Positions 1 to 6,590 are shown, numbered from the stretch's first letter. The stretch: 6,951 bases of DNA from Planctomycetota bacterium (GCA_021828925.1 JAJZCT010000178.1:1-6951); one strand, 5' to 3'. Notes: generated by a model not told the origin, from the sequence alone. A program made the numbers and translations.

Positions 1-232
1 GGTGTCCGATTTTTTCCACAACGACCGTATCGCCTTCAACCTTGAACTGCATCCGGTAATCGCCGGTGCGTTTGCGGTAATGACCCGCCAAGTTCCCCCG
101 CAATGGCTTAGCTCCGCTTACATCAGGCCATTGCTCAAGTTGGGCCATGATTGCAATCACGCGTGACCGGATGCCCCGTGGTACGGCGGCAAATTCTTCC
201 GCCGCTTGAGGGGTCATCCGCACAACTGCCAT
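1..232 (-). CDS. RelE/ParE-family type II toxin, 3' end missing
   Basis: Seventy-seven residues are visible, from an ATG at 232 to the window edge; the last few residues and the stop lie outside. The pattern is typical of the RelE/ParE toxin superfamily: a helical N-terminal half (start MAVVRMTPQAAEEF), then the beta-sheet core with the motifs KPLRGNLAGHYRKR, GDYRMQF and VVVEKIGH. Members are usually about 85-90 residues, so roughly ten are missing. RelE-type members cleave mRNA on the ribosome and ParE-type members inhibit gyrase; the sequence does not decide between them. No antitoxin lies upstream, since the region to the right holds a gene on the other strand. A partner, if present, must therefore lie downstream off the window, as in HigBA-type toxin-first operons. 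AAGG at 243-240 sits seven bases before the ATG and supports the start. Family assignment is strong; cellular target is unknown. Confidence 0.85.
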   Translation of the reverse strand, partial: MAVVRMTPQAAEEFAAVPRGIRSRVIAIMAQLEQWPDVSGAKPLRGNLAGHYRKRTGDYRMQFKVEGDTVVVEKIGH

Positions 233-238
233 CGATAC

Positions 239-267
239 ACCTTATCCAATCTTAACATAGATGTCAA
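239..267 (-). promoter_or_regulatory. Candidate promoter for the RelE-family toxin
   Basis: On the minus strand a perfect -35 box TTGACA (267-262) is followed, after 17 bases, by TAAGGT (244-239) as a possible -10. This -10 overlaps the AAGG Shine-Dalgarno sequence and would place transcription start close to the A of the ATG at 232, giving a nearly leaderless message. The -35 match and spacing are good and the -10 is weak, so the element may be coincidental or the true promoter may use another -10. Confidence 0.35.
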
Positions 268-300
268 GACCTGCGGGTGCCCGCCACTTTCCATCGCAGT

Positions 301-329
301 TTGACGCTTGAAAAACAAAAAATTATAGT
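301..329 (+). promoter_or_regulatory. Sigma70-type promoter for the small membrane protein
   Basis: TTGACG (301-306) and TATAGT (324-329) are separated by exactly 17 bases in an A-rich spacer. Each hexamer differs from the housekeeping consensus at one position. Predicted transcription start is near 336, leaving a short leader of about 25 bases before the Shine-Dalgarno-supported ATG at 361. The element lies just downstream of the ATG at 277, so it excludes that longer frame as the translated product of this transcript. Confidence 0.65.
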
Positions 330-345
330 TAACCAGTCTTCTTAT

Positions 346-352
346 AGAAAGG
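346..352 (+). promoter_or_regulatory. Ribosome binding site fixing the start at 361
   Basis: AGAAAGG lies eight bases before ATG 361 and downstream of the predicted transcription start. It decides for the 66-residue product over the longer in-frame option from 277. Confidence 0.6.
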
Positions 353-360
353 CCCTTTAT

Positions 361-561
361 ATGAAAACGCTTAACACCCTTTTCTTAACGATTGGCGTTC
401 TCCTGTTGCTTTGCGGATACTTTGAGTACTATGGTCGCGTTGATACCGCAACGATTGTGGCGGGCTGGTCGTTGATGGTAATGGGTTATATCGGGGGTTA
501 TCTTGGCACACTGATTGACTCCATTTCAGCTTCTGGAAAAGGCCCAAGTCGTCCTGCCTGA
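361..561 (+). CDS. Small two-helix membrane protein, function unknown
   Basis: The product has 66 residues. Two hydrophobic stretches are obvious: about residues 5-23 (rich in Leu, Ile and Val) and about 30-52, joined by a short loop containing Glu, Arg and Asp. The second helix carries overlapping GxxxG spacings (Gly42, Gly45, Gly46, Gly49), a common helix-packing pattern. The C-terminal tail is short, polar and weakly basic. I do not recognise a family. The start at 361 is chosen because a strong promoter (301-329) and a Shine-Dalgarno sequence (346-352) both precede it. It is the only plus-strand gene seen, diverging from the toxin and converging on the zinc-ribbon gene. It has its own promoter, so it need not be co-regulated with either neighbour. 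It could be an inner-membrane accessory or a lineage-specific orphan. That it is a real gene is fairly likely; its role is unknown. Confidence 0.6.
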   Translation: MKTLNTLFLTIGVLLLLCGYFEYYGRVDTATIVAGWSLMVMGYIGGYLGTLIDSISASGKGPSRPA

Positions 562-640
562 AGCGCTTCCGCACCGAGGCGTTATTGTAGCCACCAGGAA
601 GAAGCTGCGGTCAAGACGCAAAAACCATTGATTTTACTGC

Positions 641-672
641 GCATTATCGCACTGCGAAGCAGCGGATTATGC
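641..672. repeat. Imperfect hairpin in the convergent gap 562-786
   Basis: The arms GCATTATCGC and GCGGATTATGC pair apart from one T-T mismatch and small bulges, and an inner CTGC-GAA-GCAG stem caps the structure. It lies between the ends of two convergent genes, where a bidirectional terminator is expected. No T-run follows directly on either strand; the nearest on the minus strand is about 20 bases further. Termination is therefore only a possibility. I see no gene or other structured element in the rest of 562-786. Confidence 0.25.
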
Positions 673-786
673 TGGAACATCCGTTGTGACTCCGGCGCGG
701 CGCGTAGCGGCTTGGCCATCCGTCGGCCCGTGCGGGTTTTGAGCAATTCTTTATCAGATTTTCCGGCGGATTCCGACGCGGCACGA

Positions 787-1797
787 TCACGCCTTGGCGC
801 ACGCGGCGCACAGTGTATTGATTTGATCATCGAAATGTACAGTGAAACTGTCGGCGGAGCACTTTGAACATGCCAGCGGTTCAAGTGCTTTGGTTATCGC
901 GTTCCAGTAAACGCCGATTCGCTTCTCCGCGTTGCGGCGCTGGACGTTCAGTTCCACTCTCAGAGCCGGGGCATCAAGCCTTACCAGCGCTACCGGGCGC
1001 AGGGTGGGCCGCAGCGTATAGCGGTCGCGCAATTCATCGGTCTTTCGCTCGAGTTCCAATTCGACGGCACGTGTACGGGCGTCTAACTTTTCCACGTCCG
1101 CCACCCCGCGATTTTTATGGTCCGCCGCGTCATCAACCAGCGCATGATAATAGCTCTTGAGCCGCCTCATGTCCCGATCCATCCGCTCTTCAAGGCGCTG
1201 GACAAACCCCTGCGATCGCCTGGCGGCCACAGCGGCGGCCTGTGCCATAACACGAGTCATATCCGGGGTGGTCTCATCGGGACGCGAGGGATGCGCGTCG
1301 TAATTGGTTAACGGGTCGGGCAGGTCCAGCATGGCGCCGGTGCTCGCATTCATTGCGAGGCTGACAACATCATCCCATTTCTCATCGGATTCAATGGCGG
1401 CGGAAAAATGCCAGAACTGGTACTCCACGCGATCCGCCGAAGCACCGATGACTTTTACGCGGGCATTGGGAAACCCGAAGGCCCGTGCGACCGGTTCATC
1501 CATTGCGGATTTTTTCAGATACAGGGTGTCAATTTTCAGGCAGATGGCCGAAGCGTCAGGTGGAAACAGCCGCTCTGTGCGCTGCAAAAACATCGAGGCA
1601 AGATTAATCGTCAGGCCGGAATTGACGGATTCCGCCGTGATTTCTGTATTTTCCGGGCATTCCAGCAGATGGGCTGTCTGAGGAGGCAGAACGGCAAAAC
1701 CGCTTTTGAGATACGGCGGCCATTCAATAAGTCCGCCGTTGCGCTCCAGCAGAGTCACGGCAAACATTTTCAGGCGGTCGTCAATAGTCTGGCTCAA
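787..1797 (-). CDS. Coiled-coil protein with C-terminal zinc ribbon, partner of SNF2 ATPase
   Basis: This is a 336-residue soluble protein with no signal peptide or membrane segment. The N-terminal half (about 1-170) looks like a mixed alpha/beta domain, containing WPPYLKSGFAVLPP near 26-39. Residues of about 178-262 are highly charged and predicted helical (repeated Arg, Glu, Asp, Lys), consistent with a coiled coil. The last 30 residues hold two CxxC knuckles, Cys310/Cys313 and Cys330/Cys333, sixteen residues apart, a typical zinc ribbon. I do not recognise a named family. The gene begins on a TTG that overlaps the SNF2 stop codon (TTGA), with GGAGG seven bases upstream, so translation is probably coupled and the two products probably work together. 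By inference the ribbon and coiled coil bind nucleic acid or protein and direct the ATPase. An alternative start is the ATG at residue 11 (1767). Existence is near certain; function is inferred from context only. Confidence 0.85.
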   Translation of the reverse strand: MSQTIDDRLKMFAVTLLERNGGLIEWPPYLKSGFAVLPPQTAHLLECPENTEITAESVNSGLTINLASMFLQRTERLFPPDASAICLKIDTLYLKKSAMDEPVARAFGFPNARVKVIGASADRVEYQFWHFSAAIESDEKWDDVVSLAMNASTGAMLDLPDPLTNYDAHPSRPDETTPDMTRVMAQAAAVAARRSQGFVQRLEERMDRDMRRLKSYYHALVDDAADHKNRGVADVEKLDARTRAVELELERKTDELRDRYTLRPTLRPVALVRLDAPALRVELNVQRRNAEKRIGVYWNAITKALEPLACSKCSADSFTVHFDDQINTLCAACAKA

Positions 1798-3749
1798 GCA
1801 AAATCCTCCCCGAAAAGCGCCTCATCAAGCTCCTTGGTTTTGAGATATTCGCCCTGGGCCTGTACCAAAGTGTTTCCGAGATCATCAAATGCTGTATCCA
1901 AGTCGGCTGGGCCGGCGGATTTGATCCATAGATCCAGCACCAGCGATTCAAAATCCTCACCATTTTCTGTGTTGCCGAGAATTGAACCGATTTCTCCGAC
2001 AACCAGTTCAAACATCCGCAATTTGTCGTTGAGCACGGCAAGGATTTTTTCCTCCAGCGAACCGCGCGTGCATAAATTGAAAACAAAAACATCGCGCGTC
2101 TGTCCGATGCGGTGCACCCGTCCGATACGCTGCTCGATGCGCATGGGGTTCCAAGGCAGATCAAAGTTAATGAGCGTATTGCAGAACTGCAGGTTGAAGC
2201 CCTCCCCCCCGGAATCGGAGCATAGCATGACCGGCACGTCGTGCCGGAATTGATCAATGGCCATTTCCTTTTCCAACTGGCTTTGGCTGCCGGTGAAAAG
2301 CACAAAGCGTATCCCATGGCGCTCCAGCAATCCGGCCAGACGATCAAGTGTTGCGCGAAAATTAGCGAACACCAGGGTTTTATCGGCATGGTTTTTTGCA
2401 AGCAGTTCAAGCAGTTTGGTTTCCTTGGCTGATTGGGTCAGATCTCGTGCGAGTTCCAGCAACGGTCCAGCACGCGGATCCTGCACGCCCAGACGCTCCA
2501 ACGCCGGACGCAAGGCCAGCGGATGACTGCCGGCGGCCATGAGAACGGCATTAATCTGCAATCGGTTTAGCTGCGGAAGATCGTCCGGAGGATACCGCCA
2601 TAGTTCTTCCAGCGTCGCCCACTTGCCCGCCCCGGCCCCGGGCGAGAAACTGCCCGCAATGTTATGCGGTGCGGAACTTTGCACTACGCCTTCGGAAATG
2701 CTCGCCAGCACGGCTGATTCTTCGGGGGCCTGCTCGGCATCGCTTGCGTTGTTGTCGTCCTCTCGGCCAGGCTGGGCATGCAGCGGCTGACAGCGCCAGC
2801 GCAAATAAGAATCCAGATGGCGGTAGAGTTGTGACTCTTCCGGGCCGGCCTCGATCGCAAAGGTCTGGGCATAGCGGCGCGGCAACTGAATATTCACGAG
2901 GCTGCGGGTATTGCGGACCATCACCTGGGAAAGCAAATCCCGCAGAACCCGGCGGTTGCGCGGATCACGCGGATTACCGCGCGTGACAAAATTCTTTTTG
3001 AAATCGGATTCGGTTTTCAGATGCCCCGGTTCCAATAGTGTCAGAAGATTGTACAGCTCAATGAGATTATTCTGCACGGGCGTGGCGGTGAGCAGAAAAA
3101 TATGTCGGCGTTTTAACGCATTAACCAGTTGCCAGTTTCGCGTGGCGCGGTTTTTGCAGTGATGGGCTTCATCCACGATAACCAGATCCCAGGGATCGGC
3201 CGAGCAGAGATCGAAATGCCGCCGACTTTTCGCCAGTGAAATGGATGCGATAACGCGCTGACGCTGTGTCCAGTCATCGGGACTCCACCCGGAAACGGCA
3301 AGGTCAAAATCCAGATCAAATTTTCCGGACAACTCATCCCGCCATTGCCCCGTCAGCGGCGAGGGTACAAGAATAAGAATGCGTTTAATCATTCCCCGGA
3401 GCACATATTCCCGCAGCAGCAGTGCGGCCTCAATGGTTTTCCCCAACCCCACTTCATCCGCCAGCAGCACCCGCCCGTGAAAATACCGCAGCACCTTACG
3501 GACGGTTTCAATCTGATGCGGAAGTTGATCCACCGCGTGGAGTCCTTCCAGACACAACAGTTCATCAAAGCCGCGAAGCAGTTTAAGTTTTTCCAGTTCC
3601 AGGCGTAAACGAATGAAGTCGGGATCAGAGGCGTAGGTGGCGGTAAAGGGCACTGATTCAGGCAGGGCCACTGGAATACCGCCGTCGGATTTCAGGGCTT
3701 TGCTTTTCTTCGCCGATTCACGTGGTGCAAAGGCCTGATGCCAAAACAT
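1794..3749 (-). CDS. SNF2-family DEAD/DEAH-box ATPase (helicase-like)
   Basis: The product has 651 residues and both RecA-like lobes of a superfamily 2 SNF2 ATPase. Lobe 1 holds His78-Gln79 (LPHQ, Q-motif region), Walker A ADEVGLGKT at 97-105 with Lys104, Walker B DEAH at 193-196, and motif III TATP at 221-224. Lobe 2 holds motif V SGGEGFNLQ at 513-521 and motif VI QRIGRVHRIGQ at 540-550 with its arginine fingers. All core residues are present, so ATPase activity is expected. Such proteins translocate on double-stranded DNA and remodel bound proteins rather than simply unwinding. Between the lobes, about 327-374, is a polar low-complexity insertion rich in Asp, Glu, Ala, Ser and Gly. No nuclease, methylase or RapA-specific domain is visible. 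The ATG at 3749 is preferred over the TTG at 3767 because GGAG (3759-3756) lies six bases before it. It is the first gene of a coupled pair with the zinc-ribbon protein. Confidence 0.93.
   Translation of the reverse strand: MFWHQAFAPRESAKKSKALKSDGGIPVALPESVPFTATYASDPDFIRLRLELEKLKLLRGFDELLCLEGLHAVDQLPHQIETVRKVLRYFHGRVLLADEVGLGKTIEAALLLREYVLRGMIKRILILVPSPLTGQWRDELSGKFDLDFDLAVSGWSPDDWTQRQRVIASISLAKSRRHFDLCSADPWDLVIVDEAHHCKNRATRNWQLVNALKRRHIFLLTATPVQNNLIELYNLLTLLEPGHLKTESDFKKNFVTRGNPRDPRNRRVLRDLLSQVMVRNTRSLVNIQLPRRYAQTFAIEAGPEESQLYRHLDSYLRWRCQPLHAQPGREDDNNASDAEQAPEESAVLASISEGVVQSSAPHNIAGSFSPGAGAGKWATLEELWRYPPDDLPQLNRLQINAVLMAAGSHPLALRPALERLGVQDPRAGPLLELARDLTQSAKETKLLELLAKNHADKTLVFANFRATLDRLAGLLERHGIRFVLFTGSQSQLEKEMAIDQFRHDVPVMLCSDSGGEGFNLQFCNTLINFDLPWNPMRIEQRIGRVHRIGQTRDVFVFNLCTRGSLEEKILAVLNDKLRMFELVVGEIGSILGNTENGEDFESLVLDLWIKSAGPADLDTAFDDLGNTLVQAQGEYLKTKELDEALFGEDFA
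1805..1809 (-). promoter_or_regulatory. Ribosome binding site for the TTG start of the zinc-ribbon gene
   Basis: GGAGG on the minus strand, within a longer GGGGAGG, stands seven bases before the TTG at 1797. It lies inside the last codons of the SNF2 gene. This is the strongest Shine-Dalgarno sequence in the window and is the reason for accepting a TTG start that overlaps the upstream stop codon. Confidence 0.6.
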
Positions 3750-3755
3750 ACGAAG

Positions 3756-3759
3756 CTCC
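3756..3759 (-). promoter_or_regulatory. Ribosome binding site deciding the SNF2 start at 3749
   Basis: GGAG on the minus strand lies six bases before the ATG at 3749. It falls inside the longer frame that begins at the TTG at 3767 and so favours the shorter, ATG-initiated protein. I saw no comparable purine-rich sequence well placed for the TTG. Confidence 0.5.
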
Positions 3760-3800
3760 GTCTTCAACGACTTACCGCACAGTCCATGGATACCAAGTCT

Positions 3801-3828
3801 AACATATCGTCCGTGCGGCGAAAACCAA
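3801..3828 (-). promoter_or_regulatory. Possible promoter of the SNF2/zinc-ribbon operon
   Basis: On the minus strand TTGGTT (3828-3823) and TATGTT (3806-3801) are spaced by 16 bases, about 50 bases before the SNF2 start. The match to the sigma70 consensus is moderate. A promoter is expected somewhere in the gap 3750-3982, because the upstream mannosidase gene ends at 3983 with an inverted repeat. This is the best match I see there. Confidence 0.3.
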
Positions 3829-3849
3829 AACGATGCATTAATCGAGTAT

Positions 3850-3869
3850 CGCCGAACGAAGCATCGGCG
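3850..3869. repeat. Inverted repeat upstream of the SNF2 operon
   Basis: CGCCGA (3850-3855) and TCGGCG (3864-3869) are perfect inverted arms around an eight-base loop. The element lies just upstream of the possible SNF2 promoter. It could be an operator for a dimeric repressor or activator, or simply a hairpin. No T-run follows on either strand. Confidence 0.3.
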
Positions 3870-3963
3870 GACAGCAACGGTTTTGTCTGATACAGCCTGG
3901 GGCCGGCCTTATGAAAACCTTAACACCACGTGCATCCAATTTCCACCGCGCCCCCAGCACCGC

Positions 3964-3979
3964 ACCGCCTTGCGGCGGT
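3964..3979 (-). terminator. Hairpin just after the mannosidase stop codon
   Basis: ACCGCC and GGCGGT form a perfect six-base-pair GC-rich stem with a four-base loop, beginning three bases past the TGA of the mannosidase gene. On the minus strand it is followed by GC-rich sequence with no T-run, so it is not a classical intrinsic terminator. It may act with Rho or protect the 3' end of the transcript. Confidence 0.35.
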
Positions 3980-3982
3980 TGT

Positions 3983-6583
3983 TCAGGCCCGCATGTCCGG
4001 GGCGATGTCATACACACTGCGCACTTCCAGTTGGCGCTGAAAATCTCCGGATGTCATAGGTTTATCCAAGGTGATGTGGATAATCGCCGCGTGCCCAGGG
4101 CGCAGGGCCATGAAGTTATCCGAATAGGTCGCCTCCGTATCTTTAACGTTGGCCCAGACCCATAGTGCCGGCGCGTTGACATCAATGGTCACTGCATACC
4201 GCTCATCGCCGCCGGTGACGCGTGCCGCCAATTGTGGCCTATGGAGTTTCAGTTCCACCGGCCGGCCAAAGAATAGTACGTTTTCCGCCACGGTTCGACT
4301 GCCCACCCGTACTTCCGGCCAGATCAGTAAATTCGCAGCCCCGTGGCTGCTGATCAGATCCGCAAGGTCCAGCGTATGCGCCAGCCGACTGGTGCGGGCC
4401 GGTATAGGGACCGCCAACTCGCCGTGCTGGAGCACCGTGCCGGCCAAATCCGTTACCCACCAGCGCAAGACCCCGGAAACATCTTTCTGCCGATCACTGG
4501 TGATATGCAATTCCGCTTTGCCGGTTTTCGGATCCGGTAGGCCGCTGACGAGAACAGGGGCGAAGAAATGCTTGCTTTGATATTGCAGGGCCTTAAAACG
4601 GCGATAGTAATCGGTCATCGACCAAGTTGGCCCGGGCCAGCAGTCATTGTACTGCCAGATGGTCGAAGCCATGGAACGCGGCATATCGCGCCGCCAGTGT
4701 TCCACGCCATAGCGAATGCCATACGCCTGATTGATTTGCGTCAGCCACAGTTTGGAATCAAAGTCCTTCGCATTGCGGCCAAAATAGGTAGTGACATAAT
4801 GTTCCATGCGGGCCAGGCCTCCGGGGCCGGAATAGGAAGTTTCATGGTACTTCATTACCGGTGTATCCAAGCTGGTTCGATCCGCGGCATCGGTATAAGC
4901 GCGCACGGTTTCCGGAACCGGAAACGACTGCATGCCGAATTCCGTGACAAATCCCTCCACGGTTCTATACTGGCTGTAGGGATCCATGCCAAACCAGACA
5001 TTCCAGGTGTGAATATCCCCGCTGCCGGCGGCCCCGCTGCCGACTTCATAAAACGCCCCCGGCAACAACCGGCGCACTGTGCCGCCAATGACCTCGCCGA
5101 ACAGATGGTGGTAGCCCTTGAAATACTGAATTTCATTGTTGCCGCTCCAGATCACTATCGACGGATGGTTCCGGCAACGCAAGACCTGCTGTTCAATTTC
5201 GATCCGCAAGTTGTCCATCCACGTTTTGTCGTTGACGGGATACGTGTCGTTGGCAAACTTGAATTCAAACTGCAACATGATGCCCAGTTCATCGCAGAGA
5301 TCGAATAATTCATCCTGCTCATAATATCCCCCGCCCCAAAGCCGAATAAAATTGAAGTTACATTCAACGGCTTTTTCCATGTACCAGCGGATAGTTTCCG
5401 GCGTTACACGCGTGGGAATGTTGTCCGCGGGAATCCAATCCGCGCCTTTTGCAAACACCGGCACGCCATTGACTTTTACGTGCATGGCCAAGCCATTTTG
5501 CGGTGGCAGCACCTCCACTTTTCGCAGGCCGATGCGGCGGCTCTTCGTATCCATCACTTTGGCGGTGGAAGACAGTATCTCCACCACGCCGCCGGTGGAT
5601 TCCAGCAGCTGCGCTTCGACGGTATACAGCGGATGTTCGCCTACGCCATTGGGCCACCAGAGATGGGGATTCGATAGTGTAACCTGACACTTGGCGATGC
5701 CGTCGCTCACCGGCGCGGAAGCGGTGGCCACCACCTGATTATCCAATAAAACGCGCGTGGAAACGTGAGCATCGGAGTTGCCGCTGGAAACACTGGTTTG
5801 AATATCCAGATGCACCGCACCTGAAGCATCATGATGCTGGAAAATACCCAAATCGGTGATTTGTGCATCATAAGCGAGAATTTCGATGCCTTGCCAGATG
5901 CCCTGTGTCAGCACTGCCCGGCACCAGTCCCAGCCCCACATATAGGGAGCCTTCCGCACCCAGCAGCGGGCGTCGCTTAAATCAATGCCATATTCTTTCT
6001 GGTACGCGGCGCGATTCTTTTCCACATAAGGTTCCAGCGTATCAAACTTAATGCGAATGGTGTTGCCGCCTGTATTCAAGTGCGGCCTGACATCAAAACT
6101 CCAGGCGCGAAACATGTTGTCCGTGCGGCCAATTTCCTTGCCGTTAATCCAGATGGTGGCCAGCGTATCCAACCCATGGCATTGCAGTTCAACGTGCGGC
6201 TTGGCAAGCATTTCTTCCGGAACATCAAAGGTCCGTTCATATATCCAGTTCTTTTCCGCCACCCACTGCACCTGGCCATTATTCTCACGATAATAGGGAT
6301 CGGGAATTTTCCCGGCCCGCATTAAATCGGTATATGTGGCCCCGGGCACAATGGCGGGATACCGGTCCGGGTGGCCATCCGCATGCATCGTCCAGATGTC
6401 CCCGGATAAATCCAGCGTCAGTACCGAGGTCGATACCGGTGCCGCCAGCGCGTTTCGCCGCCCCGGTGCCTGCATCGGCGCCGAACCGCAACCCGCCAAC
6501 GCTAACGCCACGCCCGCTCCGGCGGCGGCCTGCAACATCCGTCGCCGCGTTATTGCTGCCGATTCCATCATGTTATGTTCCAT
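3983..6583 (-). CDS. GH2 beta-mannosidase-like lipoprotein with Tat signal
   Basis: The product has 866 residues, within the usual range for GH2 beta-mannosidases, which release mannose from non-reducing ends of beta-mannosides. The N-terminus has a textbook Tat motif TRRRMLQ (12-18), a hydrophobic stretch and a lipobox LAGC with Cys32, so it is probably exported folded and lipid-anchored. Then follow a jelly-roll domain (about 57-230) with the mannosidase signature WGWDW (216-220), an Ig-like domain (about 235-350), a TIM barrel (about 360-660) with RLWGGG (414-419), and C-terminal beta domains. The acid/base is Glu484 in WSGNNE and the nucleophile is Glu548 in TEFGMQSFP. WQYNDCWP (643-650) is also typical. 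The 64-residue gap between catalytic glutamates is shorter than in characterised relatives. Start 6583 has GGAG seven bases upstream; a TTG at 6604 is less likely. It lies 44 bases after another carbohydrate-related gene on the same strand. A related mannoside-active specificity is possible. Confidence 0.9.
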   Translation of the reverse strand: MEHNMMESAAITRRRMLQAAAGAGVALALAGCGSAPMQAPGRRNALAAPVSTSVLTLDLSGDIWTMHADGHPDRYPAIVPGATYTDLMRAGKIPDPYYRENNGQVQWVAEKNWIYERTFDVPEEMLAKPHVELQCHGLDTLATIWINGKEIGRTDNMFRAWSFDVRPHLNTGGNTIRIKFDTLEPYVEKNRAAYQKEYGIDLSDARCWVRKAPYMWGWDWCRAVLTQGIWQGIEILAYDAQITDLGIFQHHDASGAVHLDIQTSVSSGNSDAHVSTRVLLDNQVVATASAPVSDGIAKCQVTLSNPHLWWPNGVGEHPLYTVEAQLLESTGGVVEILSSTAKVMDTKSRRIGLRKVEVLPPQNGLAMHVKVNGVPVFAKGADWIPADNIPTRVTPETIRWYMEKAVECNFNFIRLWGGGYYEQDELFDLCDELGIMLQFEFKFANDTYPVNDKTWMDNLRIEIEQQVLRCRNHPSIVIWSGNNEIQYFKGYHHLFGEVIGGTVRRLLPGAFYEVGSGAAGSGDIHTWNVWFGMDPYSQYRTVEGFVTEFGMQSFPVPETVRAYTDAADRTSLDTPVMKYHETSYSGPGGLARMEHYVTTYFGRNAKDFDSKLWLTQINQAYGIRYGVEHWRRDMPRSMASTIWQYNDCWPGPTWSMTDYYRRFKALQYQSKHFFAPVLVSGLPDPKTGKAELHITSDRQKDVSGVLRWWVTDLAGTVLQHGELAVPIPARTSRLAHTLDLADLISSHGAANLLIWPEVRVGSRTVAENVLFFGRPVELKLHRPQLAARVTGGDERYAVTIDVNAPALWVWANVKDTEATYSDNFMALRPGHAAIIHITLDKPMTSGDFQRQLEVRSVYDIAPDMRA

Positions 6584-6590
6584 TTGAAAA

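Noticed and set aside
371..574. Minus-strand frame of 67 residues upstream of the toxin, considered as an antitoxin
   Set aside because: It has no DNA-binding or Phd/RelB-like pattern, lies antisense to the membrane protein and ends more than 100 bases before the toxin start.
720..745. CCCG/CGGG followed by TTTT as a plus-strand terminator
   Set aside because: The stem is only three to four base pairs and the T-run is short; too weak to call.
582..884. Minus-strand frame of 100 residues in the convergent gap
   Set aside because: It overlaps the zinc-ribbon coding end in another frame, has no family features and no convincing ribosome binding site.
1408..2253. Long plus-strand frame of 281 residues opposite the SNF2 and zinc-ribbon genes
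   Set aside because: It spans the junction of two well-supported minus-strand genes, has a biased, Ser/Arg-rich composition and no recognisable motif. It is an antisense shadow.
787..3749. DISARM, Zorya or another named SNF2-containing defence system
   Set aside because: The usual partners (methylase, nuclease-type or motor components) are absent and the 336-residue partner matches none of them as far as I can tell.
3911..4165. Plus-strand frame starting ATGAAAACCTTAACACC, resembling the start of the gene at 361
   Set aside because: The similarity (about 17 bases with one gap) stops at once, the frame runs antisense into the mannosidase, and no promoter or ribosome binding site precedes it. 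Probably coincidence.
4568..5308. Plus-strand frame of 246 residues opposite the mannosidase
   Set aside because: It lies wholly antisense to the catalytic domain of a clear GH2 enzyme and has no domain of its own.
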